The translations under genes were made by a program, and so were the position numbers. A stretch of 64,000 nucleotides of DNA from Pseudomonas panipatensis (lineage in GTDB: Bacteria > Pseudomonadota > Gammaproteobacteria > Pseudomonadales > Pseudomonadaceae). Shown piece after piece: positions 27,318 to 34,762 of the stretch. Positions within the stretch are counted from its first letter, which is position 1, and every line of letters starts with the position of its first letter. The notes under the pieces were generated by a model that was not told where the DNA came from, did no database searches, and saw nothing but the letters and a program-made list of their open reading frames with translations. The stretch covers positions 455,759 to 519,758 of the forward strand of contig NZ_FNDS01000003.1 of NCBI RefSeq assembly GCF_900099785.1, read 5' to 3'.

Positions 27318-27490
27318 TGCGCGCCGACCGCGCGTCGCGCCGAGTAGGGCAGGCTGTGCGGCGCGGCGAGGCGCTCGCGGAGTTTGCTCAGGTATTCGCG
27401 GGCCTGCCGCTCGTCACGGAAGGGCACCCGGTACTGGTCGAGCTGGACGTAGCAGCAACCATCGGCAGCGCAGAGCAATTGCATGTGCAT
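27314..27490 (-). CDS. 58-aa protein downstream of the FNR-box GNAT gene
   Basis: Reading right to left from the ATG at 27490 gives a 58-residue protein starting MHMQLLCAADGCCYVQLDQY and continuing RVPFRDERQAREYLSKLRER. It ends ARRAVGAH. GGAGACCACT precedes the ATG with good spacing. It has four cysteine/aspartate-rich N-terminal residues (CAADGCC) that could bind metal or be redox active. It is 17 nt downstream of the acetyltransferase and on the same strand, so it is probably its operon partner under the same FNR box. No family is recognised. Confidence 0.65.
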   Translation of the reverse strand: MHMQLLCAADGCCYVQLDQYRVPFRDERQAREYLSKLRERLAAPHSLPYSARRAVGAH

Positions 27491-27507
27491 AGTGGTCTCC
27501 GGAATCT

Positions 27508-28083
27508 TCAGGCTCCTGGTTGGAGTGACAGGGTATGGATGACCTGGGTGGCATCGTTCGGGTCTTGCCGGGTGGTGAAACCGAGGAAGCGCACCAGCTC
27601 GTGCATGCCGGTGTTGGCCGCCGAGTCGAGCGAGAACATCTGCTTCAGGCCGTTGCGCCGGGCGGTTTCAATCAGGTGGCGCATCAGCGCCACGGCCAGG
27701 CCCCGGTGTCGCCAGGCGTCGGCCACGGTGATCGCGCATTCGCACTGCTCGCCGTCGCCGCCGACCGCGTAGCGGCTGACCCCGACTTCGATCAGCTTGC
27801 CGTCCTGATGCGCCACGGCGATGTAGGCGACGCTGTCCTTGAAGTTCACCGCCATCAACTGGTCGAGCAGCGCCGGGGACACCTCGCGCATGCTGCAGAG
27901 GAAGCGGAAATGCCGCGCCTCGGCGGACAGCCCGGCGATGAAATCGGCTTCGCGCTGGCGGTCCTCCGGCTTCAGCGGGCGGATCAGCACATGGCTGCCA
28001 TCGTTCAGCGGTTCGATCCAATGCTCCTCGGACAAGGTGCCGAATTCGGAGCTGGTAGCGGGGGATGAGGGAGCGGTGGACAT
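27508..28083 (-). CDS. GNAT-family N-acetyltransferase
   Basis: A 191-residue GNAT enzyme. Strand beta-4 and the acetyl-CoA loop are visible in CECAITVADAWRHRGLAVAL, followed by MRHLIETARRNGLKQMFSL. It resembles the catalytic C-terminal domain of Pat/YfiQ protein lysine acetyltransferases, without the acyl-CoA-synthetase-like part. I chose the ATG at 28083 because GGAGG precedes it. The FNR box 75-87 nt upstream, with TACAAG at the predicted -10, makes low-oxygen induction likely. The target may be a protein or small amine; unknown. Confidence 0.87.
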   Translation of the reverse strand: MSTAPSSPATSSEFGTLSEEHWIEPLNDGSHVLIRPLKPEDRQREADFIAGLSAEARHFRFLCSMREVSPALLDQLMAVNFKDSVAYIAVAHQDGKLIEVGVSRYAVGGDGEQCECAITVADAWRHRGLAVALMRHLIETARRNGLKQMFSLDSAANTGMHELVRFLGFTTRQDPNDATQVIHTLSLQPGA

Positions 28084-28156
28084 GTGACCTCCAGGGACGA
28101 TGAGCCTTAGGCAAACGACGCCCGAACCACTTGTACGCCGCGCAGCCCGGTGTGGA

Positions 28157-28170
28157 TTGATCAGGATCAA
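28157..28170. promoter_or_regulatory. perfect FNR/ANR box upstream of the GNAT gene
   Basis: TTGATCAGGATCAA is a perfect match. For transcription towards the GNAT gene (minus strand) the -10 hexamer should start near 28134. TACAAG occupies 28135-28130, within one base. This is the best promoter geometry of the four boxes. Confidence 0.87.
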
Positions 28171-28484
28171 AGGCTGCCGAAGCCGCGCGCGGCGGCGGCT
28201 GAACGGTGCAACCGAGGCCATCCGCCCAACGCGCAAGGGCGGATTGGCGGCGATGATGGGCATCGCTGCGCTCAACCGCATCCTAGGAGACCGGCCGTTT
28301 CCCTCCGGCATGGATTGGCGGATAGCGCTGGGGCGTTGTTCGTATACGGACTCCTCCCGGTTTGCCAGTGTTTGGCGTTGTTCAAACCTAGGTACGACTG
28401 CTTCCGTATATCCGGCTTGGTGGAGTGATGTTGCAGCTCGCGAGCCCATGATTAAATGTGCGCCTGTCTGTCCGATCGCCCTAA
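28171..28484. other. gap upstream of the IS element; no gene seen
   Basis: No convincing coding frame is present; frames open here have poor codon structure and no ribosome site. It contains a 10-bp direct repeat GGCGTTGTTC at 28332-28341 and 28374-28383, with starts 42 nt apart. CGTATACGG and CCGTATATCC lie nearby. This may be remnant promoter DNA of a gene lost when the IS arrived. Confidence 0.4.
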
Positions 28485-29514
28485 GGATGCTCTGAACTAG
28501 TCCTGAATTTTCATGTTGGCAGCCCTGTCCGTTGAAAAAGTGCCTGCGAATCCAAGGGGGGCTTGAGCCTCTAGCTCCGCCCTGTTTGGGTACTTGGTTG
28601 GGGCATTTCCTCGCATTACGGGCGAACCTCGCCTGGGGTGGACAGCAACTGTCGGCGCCCCATCCATAGGTTTGACAAGACGAATAGGGTGACCCGCTGC
28701 GCGGTATTCTTCGCCAGGCGCCGGAAGCACACGTTCACGCAGCCGAACTGGCGCTTGACCACCCGAAACGGGTGCTCGACCTTGCGCTTGGCTTTGTACA
28801 GAGCGCTGCGCCTGCTCAGTTGCTTGTAGCGCTTCGCCGAGTGGCGATTTTCCAGATGACTTGGCGACCTTCAGGCTCGGCGCGCTTCTCCACTCCGGCG
28901 TAGCCCGCATCGGCACAGACCACGCTCTCTGCGCCATGCAGCGGTTTACCGAGTTGGGTAACATCGGCCACGTTGGCCGCTGTACCCACACAGGCTGTAT
29001 ATCAGCCCGACCCAGCAGCGGTGCGGATATGTGCCTTCACGCCGAAGGAGTGCTGGTTACCTTTCGTGGTTTGGTGCGTTCCGGGGCGCGCTTGCCGTCC
29101 TGCTTCTGGGTCGAGTTGGGCGCTTGGATCAAAGTGGCATTGACGATGGTGCCCCGGCGCAGCAATAACCCACGATCTCCCAGATAGCCGTTGCTCACGC
29201 CAAAGATGCCGGCTGCCAGCCCATGTTTTTCCAGAAAACGGCGCAAGTTGAGGACGGTGGTTTCGTCGGAAATGCGCTCCATACTCAATCCAGCGAACTG
29301 GCACAGGATGGTCGTCCATACAGCGTCTTCTGCATCGCCGGATCGCTGTAACCGAACCTGATCCATCTCAATCAAAAGTAACTCCTTGCGGGTCTGCTTG
29401 CACTTGCCGGCGTACTCGGTATCGACGCAGGTCAACTGCTTCATCGGGAACTCGGGCTACGTGATCGGCGCATTTCACCAGATTCGGGAAGTCTTCTTCA
29501 GGTTCAGGGCTTCC
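28485..29514 (-). mobile_element. decayed IS5-family insertion sequence
   Basis: The element is bounded by imperfect 13-bp terminal inverted repeats: GGATGCTCTGAAC (28485-28497) on the left and, read as reverse complement, GGAAGCCCTGAAC (29502-29514) on the right, 11 of 13 matching. Flanks are CTAA on the left and CTAG on the right, which fit the YTAR target choice and short duplication of IS5-type elements. It contains one transposase gene, now broken. Total length is 1030 bp, close to the family size minus an internal deletion. Confidence 0.7.
28616..29444 (-). pseudogene. IS5-family transposase, frameshifted and internally deleted
   Basis: The N-terminus reads MKQLTCVDTEYAGKCKQTRK, the familiar start of IS5/IS1246-type transposases, then jumps from EMDQV to EDAVWTTILCQF, so roughly 40 residues are missing. 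ISDETTVLNLRRFLEKHGLA and YLGDRGLLLRRGTIVNATLI carry the DDE region. A frameshift near 29050 moves the frame to GNQHSFGVKAHI. The C-terminus is readable near 28620-28800 as VEHPFRVVKRQFGCV and TLFVLSNLWMGRRQLL. With a deletion and at least one frameshift it cannot be active. Confidence 0.88.
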
Positions 29515-29739
29515 CTAGTTGTTCACTATCACTCAATGACAACTCATTGAGTTGGTTGAGAATTAATTCCGATCCCATGTTGCCGAGGGAAAGACGTTGT
29601 CGCGGACAGTCGGGACAGATTGGTTGCGATGATAGTGCTGAGGAAATTTCACTCATTAACCAAGGAAAATGCTGACTCGGCCAGCGCATGAATCGGCACT
29701 AGCGTGTTTCCTTGTGGTTTTCGTAACGAGCCTGTCGAT

Positions 29740-29949
29740 ATGGGTATCCGCTGCCCGCCATACCTAGCAATCGCCTGCGCCTTGATCGGTATTCTGTTCC
29801 TCGATCCAATCGCCGCCACAGCGGCACAATTGACGGTAGATGCGGCAGCGGGAATTACCCAGATCGGAACCTATCAGGGGCGTTGTGTATACGACGTTCT
29901 CCACTGCGTAAAGTCAGCAGGGTTGGATGTCTCGATGCTGTTAATTTAA
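29740..29949 (+). CDS. possible small exported ORF at the island edge
   Basis: A 69-residue frame from the ATG at 29740 has a plausible signal peptide (YLAIACALIGILFLDPIAAT) and a short mature part with two cysteines (GRCVYDVLHCVK). There is no good Shine-Dalgarno. It may be the truncated start of a longer gene cut by rearrangement, or spurious. It sits between the IS element and the AT-rich genes. Confidence 0.3.
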   Translation: MGIRCPPYLAIACALIGILFLDPIAATAAQLTVDAAAGITQIGTYQGRCVYDVLHCVKSAGLDVSMLLI

Positions 29950-29963
29950 TTAGGTGGCTGCAA

Positions 29964-30365
29964 ATGAAAAAATTGGCTCTGGTTTCTATTATTTCATTTT
30001 CTGTATTTTTTACAGTTTCCTCTCAAGCAAATACTGTAACTCTGACCGTGGAAAACAACAGCGCTGAGAAGATAGATTTAAGCGCTGGATCTCCTTATGG
30101 TCTGCCTGCCTCGGTGCCACCAAAAACAACTAAGACCGTTATACTTGAGTTCGGGGGAACTAGATCAGATATTACTGCAATCTATCAGCGATTTGGCAAT
30201 AAAGCAGCTTGTAAATTTACGGCGTCGCACATTGTCAAAGGGCAAAATAGTGTGACTTTTAATAAAAGCGCTGCACAGTCAGGCACTATAAAGGCAACCT
30301 GCAGGGCCGATCAATCCCCAAATTACACAACCCATAACTACTCAGCAACCTTTGCCGTTTATTGA
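29964..30365 (+). CDS. small secreted protein, function unknown, AT-rich
   Basis: The protein has 133 residues, with a classic signal peptide (KKLALVSIISFSVFFTVSSQ, cleavage after QAN or SQA). The mature part of about 110 residues is Ser/Thr/Asn-rich and beta-like (TVTLTVENNSAEKIDLSAGS), with two cysteines that could pair (AACKF and ATCRA). AGGTGG precedes the ATG at 29964. Base composition is clearly lower in GC than all flanking genes, pointing to horizontal acquisition. The pattern resembles small beta-sandwich secreted proteins but matches no family I can name. Its partner may be the gene at 30537. Confidence 0.72.
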   Translation: MKKLALVSIISFSVFFTVSSQANTVTLTVENNSAEKIDLSAGSPYGLPASVPPKTTKTVILEFGGTRSDITAIYQRFGNKAACKFTASHIVKGQNSVTFNKSAAQSGTIKATCRADQSPNYTTHNYSATFAVY

Positions 30366-30536
30366 AACGCGCATAAGGCCCGCAGGCATTGCGATTTAAA
30401 ATAGTGGAAACACAATGTTTAAATAAAATATTGGAGAAATGTTAAGTTTTAATATTTGCATGTCGATACAGTGTGTGCAGGCAATCTACATGTGAAAGTT
30501 AACCTTCAAGGAGCGGCCTGCTGGGAGGCGAAAGAA

Positions 30537-31520
30537 ATGAATCCTATTATCGCAGAGTCAATCATGGCAGTCGCTGGTAGGGCAGTTGGTATGACCGTTA
30601 AGACAACGGCTATGGGATATAATACTTTTCTGCCAGCTACCAGTGATCAGGGTCGAATAGCAGATGAAGGCATAAGAGTAAGCTTATCAGCTGCCGCGAA
30701 ACAAATTTCACAAATATTGAAGGAAGGATCCAATAGTTCTGCTTCGTCAGCTGATGGTTTTGATGATTTCATACAGGAAATGCATAAGCAGCTCCTTTCA
30801 AAAGGCAAAACAGCGGAAGCTCTTACTAAAATTCCCAAAAATAGCAGCCCTGCCCGGACAACTTTAGCTCAACAGGCAGCCAATTATCTTTCGGTTGGTC
30901 TGTACGGCGGCGACAAGGTTTACGAAGGCGTCTCTTCTGATAATCCTTTTGCGAGCTTAGACAGGGCTAGCCTTTCAAGTATGGCCTTTGATAGCTCTGG
31001 GTCCTTCACGTCAGCCGAGAGGCAAGTGGCATTTCTGGAAATGACTAAACGTGATACAGAGTATGAAAACAAGACCTTTGATTTTCAGGGTTCACTCTCG
31101 GGGAAAGATAGTAGTGTTCCTTGGGGTGATATAATTAGTAATCTCCGAGATTCAGAACTCGCTTCAACAATGAGTGAGGGTGAAAGGTTGTGGCGAAAAT
31201 GGCCGTCGGCGGACGAGCTTAAGAATAATGCTGAGCGGCTTATAAAGCAGTTCAATGTAAAGCCTCCTGTACTTCCTTGGTCTGCCAATTTGCAAAATTC
31301 CAATAGTACTGCCCTTGCTGCTACAGCAGGTCATGACGGTTCGGCCTCTTGGAAAACCATTGCTATCAATAAGTCTACATCTATGGATTTTGATATCAGC
31401 TTGATTCGGTCTGTTGAGAAAATTGATGGTCCCTTCAGCACTGAAAAGCCTTCCACTGATAGCGCCATCGATGGAAAATCCTTGATCTATCAAGAGATAG
31501 ATAATTTCAAGTCGGAGTAG
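30537..31520 (+). CDS. 327-aa protein of unknown function in the AT-rich island
   Basis: The ATG at 30537 follows GGGAGGCGAAAGAA, a strong ribosome site; earlier in-frame starts lack one. The protein has no signal peptide, no cysteine in this reading, and many Ser/Ala/Lys residues. The N-terminus has weak amphipathic character (NPIIAESIMAVAGRAVGMTV). Later segments are hydrophilic and helical (SEGERLWRKWPSADELKNNA). The C-terminus is Ser/Asp-rich. It could be cytoplasmic or exported by a non-Sec route. No family is recognised. Low GC content marks recent transfer. A strong terminator follows at 31575. Confidence 0.75.
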   Translation: MNPIIAESIMAVAGRAVGMTVKTTAMGYNTFLPATSDQGRIADEGIRVSLSAAAKQISQILKEGSNSSASSADGFDDFIQEMHKQLLSKGKTAEALTKIPKNSSPARTTLAQQAANYLSVGLYGGDKVYEGVSSDNPFASLDRASLSSMAFDSSGSFTSAERQVAFLEMTKRDTEYENKTFDFQGSLSGKDSSVPWGDIISNLRDSELASTMSEGERLWRKWPSADELKNNAERLIKQFNVKPPVLPWSANLQNSNSTALAATAGHDGSASWKTIAINKSTSMDFDISLIRSVEKIDGPFSTEKPSTDSAIDGKSLIYQEIDNFKSE

Positions 31521-31574
31521 GGGTTCGTGATATCTGCGAATTGAGATCAGTTATCGCGGTCAAGAGCTAAAACA

Positions 31575-31605
31575 AAGTTCCCCACCGTAGCGGTGGGGAA
31601 CTTTT
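31575..31605 (+). terminator. rho-independent terminator after the 327-aa gene
   Basis: AAGTTCCCCACCG and CGGTGGGGAACTT form a perfect 13-bp stem around a TAG loop, with the T-run TTTT at 31602-31605. It lies 55 nt after the stop at 31520. It closes the AT-rich unit. Confidence 0.88.
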
Positions 31606-31698
31606 ACGTCAAGCCATCGACTTAGACCTTCCCGGCATTACTGCTGATTGAATTTCTACCTGATTCATTCAACTGAAGTGCCCCGAAAGACAGCATTG

Positions 31699-32012
31699 AT
31701 AACACCGTCTGTCTCGATGCTGGCTATACCAGGGGCGAGAAGTATGAAGAGCATGGGGGCGTTAGCTCATCTGGCAGATTGCGGCTTGGTGCAGCACTTA
31801 CAAGACGCACGATAAGCGCAGCGCCTTGTTGAAGGTGATCCGCAAGGTTGAGCATCTATTTCGAGTGATCAAGCGCCATTTCGGTTATGCGATAGGTGCG
31901 TTTCCGTGGCCAAGCCAAGAGTACGACGCAGCTGGCCACGTTATTTACCCTGTCGAATCCGTGGATGGCTCGCCGACATTGGCTAGCTAATGCAAAAGAG
32001 GTGCGCCTGTAG
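31699..32012 (+). pseudogene. second IS5-family transposase remnant (C-terminal half, frameshifted)
   Basis: The sequence reads DNTVCLDAGYTRGEKYEEHG from 31699, then after a shift WCSTYKTHDKRSALLKVIRK and VEHLFRVIKRHFGY. After a further shift it reads TTQLATLFTLSNPWMARRHW up to a stop at 32012. These are the second and third DDE-domain parts and the usual C-terminus of IS5-type transposases. The N-terminal half is gone. Orientation is opposite to the remnant at 28616, so the AT-rich genes lie between two outward-decaying IS5 relics. Confidence 0.85.
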
Positions 32013-32314
32013 TGCGGGGGCCGCGAGTTGCTTGTAGCGGGTCAATACATCGGAAAAAGCGGATGATCTGGGTGTTGGGAGCTACGGGCCTCTTTCTAAA
32101 GTTGGCCAGTTTGAATTCAGGCAGAAATATATGGCTATCTTCAGACCATTTCTAACGAATTTGCTTCACAGCAGCAGGGAGCCCGTGAATAACCCAGGTT
32201 TCATACAGGCCGGTTCGACCGGTTCGTCATCATTGCTATTCACTGTGCAATCGTTGTGGCGCGTTTCTACAGCGGTGTTGCCGGTAATGCTCAGGCGGGC
32301 TGGTAAGTGGTTTC
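32013..32314. other. gap between transposase remnants; no gene seen
   Basis: No credible coding sequence. A 63-codon frame at 32131 has no ribosome site and no recognisable content. It likely contains the scarred right end of the IS5 relic and the 3' end of the IS110 relic. Confidence 0.4.
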
Positions 32315-32606
32315 CTAACTGAGCAGGGCCCAGATGATCCGGGCATTCTTGTTCGTCAGGGCAACGGCGACGAGGTTGGCATTACGTCGCTGCAGCAGGC
32401 CTTGTAGCCAGCGGCTGCGGGCATCGGTTTTGCTGGCGCAACAGCGCACTACCGCAGGCCTCCATCGCCACCAGGCAGGGCGGCAATTGGAGAAAGAAAT
32501 CCCGCATCTGCGCCCGCTTGAGTTGGCGACGGCACACCACCTGCTCATGACGATCAACGCCATGCACCTGGAATACCTGCTTTGCCAGATCCATACCAAT
32601 GTTCAT
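32315..32606 (-). pseudogene. IS110-family transposase, large internal deletion
   Basis: From the ATG at 32606 the frame reads MNIGMDLAKQVFQVHGVDRH and on to VAMEACGSA, the canonical IS110/IS1111 N-terminus with the first catalytic Asp. Near 32430 it jumps to ARSRWLQGLLQRRNANLVAV and ends ARIIWALLS in another frame, the family C-terminus. About 200-250 residues, including most of the DEDD catalytic site, are missing. The element is dead. Confidence 0.85.
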
Positions 32607-32706
32607 GCTGACTCCCCCTCCGGGACTTGTGGCTGCACCATCAGTCTGGCGCTTGACGCCGTAGGAGGGAGGAGTCCATTTCATTGCCCTGCGCGGGCGT
32701 GGCGTC

Positions 32707-33654
32707 CTAGGGCGTCGGCCAGTGCCAGACGGCCGGGGCGATCTGCAGCGCGTGCGGCAGCAGGTGTTCGGCGTAGAACAGGTCGGCGGTGCGCTGCTGG
32801 GCGGCGATGTCTTCGGCGTTCAGCGGGCGGATCGGCGAGGCCGCCGGGCGGTGGCTGAAGCTCTGCCGGATCACCGCGTCGGGCAGGCCGGTGACGCGGG
32901 CCATGATCGCCACGCTGGCGGCTTCGTCGCTGCGGGTCAGGGCTTCGGCCTGGCTGAAGCTGTCGAGCACCTGGCGGAGGAATTCGCCGTGGGCTTCGGC
33001 GAACGGCCGCGCGGCCAGGTAGAAGGGGCCGCTCAGTCCCAATCCTTCGCCGTTGGCCAGCAGGCGGGCGCGGCCTTCCAGTTCGAGCTGCGAGTACCAC
33101 GGGTCCCAGATCGCCCAGGCGTCCACCTGGCCGCTTTCGAAGGCGGCGCGGGCGTCGGCCGGGGTCAGGTACAGCGGCTGGATGTCGCGAATGCTCAGGC
33201 CGGCTTGCTGCAGCGCGCGCAGCAGGGTGTTGTGCGAGCTGGAGCCTTTCTGCAGGGCAACGCGCTTGCCCTTGAGTTCGGCGACGCTGTGGATCGGGCT
33301 GGCGCTGGGCACCAGCAGGGTTTCCGCCTGCGGCTTCGGCGGCTCGACGCCGACGTAGAGCAGGTCGGCGCCGGCGGCCTGGGCGAACAGCGGCGGGATG
33401 TCGCCGCTGCCACCGAGGTCGATGGCGCCGACGTTCAGCGCTTCGAGCAACTGTGGCCCGGCGGGGAACTCGATCCAGTCGATGCGGGTGTGCGGGAAAC
33501 GCTGTTCCAGCAGTTGCCGTTCCTTGGCCAGCACCTGGCTGGTGGCGGCTTTCTGGTAGCCGATGCGCAACTGCGCCGGGTCGTCGGCGTGGGCGCCGGG
33601 GCTGCCGAGCAGGAGCAGGGCGAGGAGGGCGCCGAAGCGTTGTTTGAGGTTCAT
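32707..33654 (-). CDS. aliphatic sulfonate/organosulfur ABC transporter substrate-binding protein (SsuA-like)
   Basis: A 315-residue periplasmic binding protein with a signal peptide (ALLALLLLGSPGAHA). Family motifs include LRIGYQKAATSQVLAKERQL, EALNVGAIDLGGSGDIPPLF and VDAWAIWDPWYSQLELEG, typical of SsuA/TauA/nitrate-type proteins. It binds alkanesulfonates or related sulfur esters for ABC uptake. No ssuB or ssuC follows; the gene abuts the IS110 remnant, so the permease and ATPase are elsewhere or were lost. Start ATG 33654; a hairpin separates it from the upstream reductase gene. Confidence 0.9.
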   Translation of the reverse strand: MNLKQRFGALLALLLLGSPGAHADDPAQLRIGYQKAATSQVLAKERQLLEQRFPHTRIDWIEFPAGPQLLEALNVGAIDLGGSGDIPPLFAQAAGADLLYVGVEPPKPQAETLLVPSASPIHSVAELKGKRVALQKGSSSHNTLLRALQQAGLSIRDIQPLYLTPADARAAFESGQVDAWAIWDPWYSQLELEGRARLLANGEGLGLSGPFYLAARPFAEAHGEFLRQVLDSFSQAEALTRSDEAASVAIMARVTGLPDAVIRQSFSHRPAASPIRPLNAEDIAAQQRTADLFYAEHLLPHALQIAPAVWHWPTP

Positions 33655-33679
33655 CGGGTGATCTCGCAAGACACAGGAT

Positions 33680-33700
33680 GGCGGGCGCCGGGCGCCCGCC
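33680..33700. repeat. intercistronic hairpin, reductase / SsuA-like gene
   Basis: GGCGGGCGC and GCGCCCGCC form a perfect 9-bp stem with a CGG loop in the 55-nt gap between the aldo/keto reductase stop and the binding-protein start. No T-run is present. It probably stabilises or processes the mRNA and could set different levels of the abundant binding protein. Confidence 0.55.
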
Positions 33701-33709
33701 GGGAAGGCC

Positions 33710-34753
33710 TCAGGCCTGCCAGTCGGTGGAGGGTTTTTCCCAGAGGTTGATCCCGCCTTCGACGGCATGGCGGTCGATCTCCGCCAGTTCCTCCGCGCTG
33801 AAGTCGAGGTTGTCCAGGGCGGCGACGTTCTCGACGATCTGCTCCGGGCGGCTGGCGCCGATCAGCGCCGAGGTCACCCGCGGATCGCGTAGGGTCCAGG
33901 CCAGCGCCAGTTGCGCCAGGCTCTGGCCGCGGCGCCGGGCGATCGCGTTGAGCGCGCGGGCGCGCTGCAGGTTCGCCTCGGACAGGTGCTCGGGACGCAG
34001 CGAGGCGCCGCCGGGCTGGTTGACCCGGGCGTCGGCGGGAATCCCATCGAGGTACTTGTCGCTGAGCAGGCCCTGGGCCAGCGGGGTGAAGGCGATGACC
34101 CCGCTGCCGAGCGCGTCGGTGGTCTCCAGCAGGTCTTTCTCCACCCAGCGGTTGAACAGGTTGTAGGCCGGCTGGTGGATCAGCAGCGGCACCTTCCATT
34201 CGCCCAGCAGCGCGGCGATCTCGCGGGTCTTGCCCGCCGAGTAGGAGGAGATGCCGACGTACAGCGCCTTGCCCTGCTGCACCGCGCTGGCCAGCGCGCC
34301 GGCGGTTTCTTCCAGCGGCGTGTGCGGGTCGAAGCGGTGCGAGTAGAAGATGTCGACGTAGTCCAGGCCCAGGCGTTGCAGGCTCTGGTCGAGGCTGGCC
34401 AGCAGGTACTTGCGCGAGCTGCCACCCTGGCCGTAGGGACCGGGCCACATGTCCCAGCCGGCCTTGGTCGAGATGATCAGTTCGTCGCGGTAGGCGGCGA
34501 AGTCCTCGCGCAGCAGGCGGCCGAAGTTGCTTTCCGCGCTGCCGTAGGGCGGGCCGTAGTTGTTGGCCAGGTCGAAGTGGTTGATGCCCAGGTCGAAGGC
34601 GGTGCGCAGCAGGGCGCGCTGGCGTTCCAGCGGCGTGCTGTCGCCGAAGTTGTGCCAGAGGCCGAGGGACAGCGCGGGCAGCACCAGGCCACTACGGCCG
34701 ACGCGGCGGTAGGGCAGGCGCTGGTAGCGCGCGGGGGCGGCGAGGTAGGTCAT
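33710..34753 (-). CDS. aldo/keto reductase (YghZ/MgrA-like)
   Basis: A 347-residue NADP(H)-dependent aldo/keto reductase of the AKR14/YghZ type. The N-terminal GRSGLVLPALSLGLWHNFGD, the DLANNYGPPYGSAE tyrosine region, the TKAGWDMWPGPYG loop and HRFDPHTPLEET are characteristic. The C-terminal LIGASRPEQIVENV binds cofactor. YghZ reduces L-glyceraldehyde 3-phosphate and other aldehydes. In this operon it may reduce the aldehyde released when a monooxygenase cleaves a sulfonate. A GGAG precedes the ATG. Confidence 0.92.
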   Translation of the reverse strand: MTYLAAPARYQRLPYRRVGRSGLVLPALSLGLWHNFGDSTPLERQRALLRTAFDLGINHFDLANNYGPPYGSAESNFGRLLREDFAAYRDELIISTKAGWDMWPGPYGQGGSSRKYLLASLDQSLQRLGLDYVDIFYSHRFDPHTPLEETAGALASAVQQGKALYVGISSYSAGKTREIAALLGEWKVPLLIHQPAYNLFNRWVEKDLLETTDALGSGVIAFTPLAQGLLSDKYLDGIPADARVNQPGGASLRPEHLSEANLQRARALNAIARRRGQSLAQLALAWTLRDPRVTSALIGASRPEQIVENVAALDNLDFSAEELAEIDRHAVEGGINLWEKPSTDWQA

Positions 34754-34762
34754 GGGGTTCTC

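Noticed and set aside
29532..29551. CTCAATG-N6-CATTGAG hairpin just outside the IS
   Set aside because: Perfect but short, no T-run and no gene positioned to use it; no function can be supported.
29504..29689. A 61-aa minus-strand ORF at the IS border
   Set aside because: It overlaps the IS terminal repeat, has no ribosome site and no recognisable sequence.
32131..32322. A 63-aa gene between transposase relics
   Set aside because: No Shine-Dalgarno, no motif, and it lies inside IS debris.
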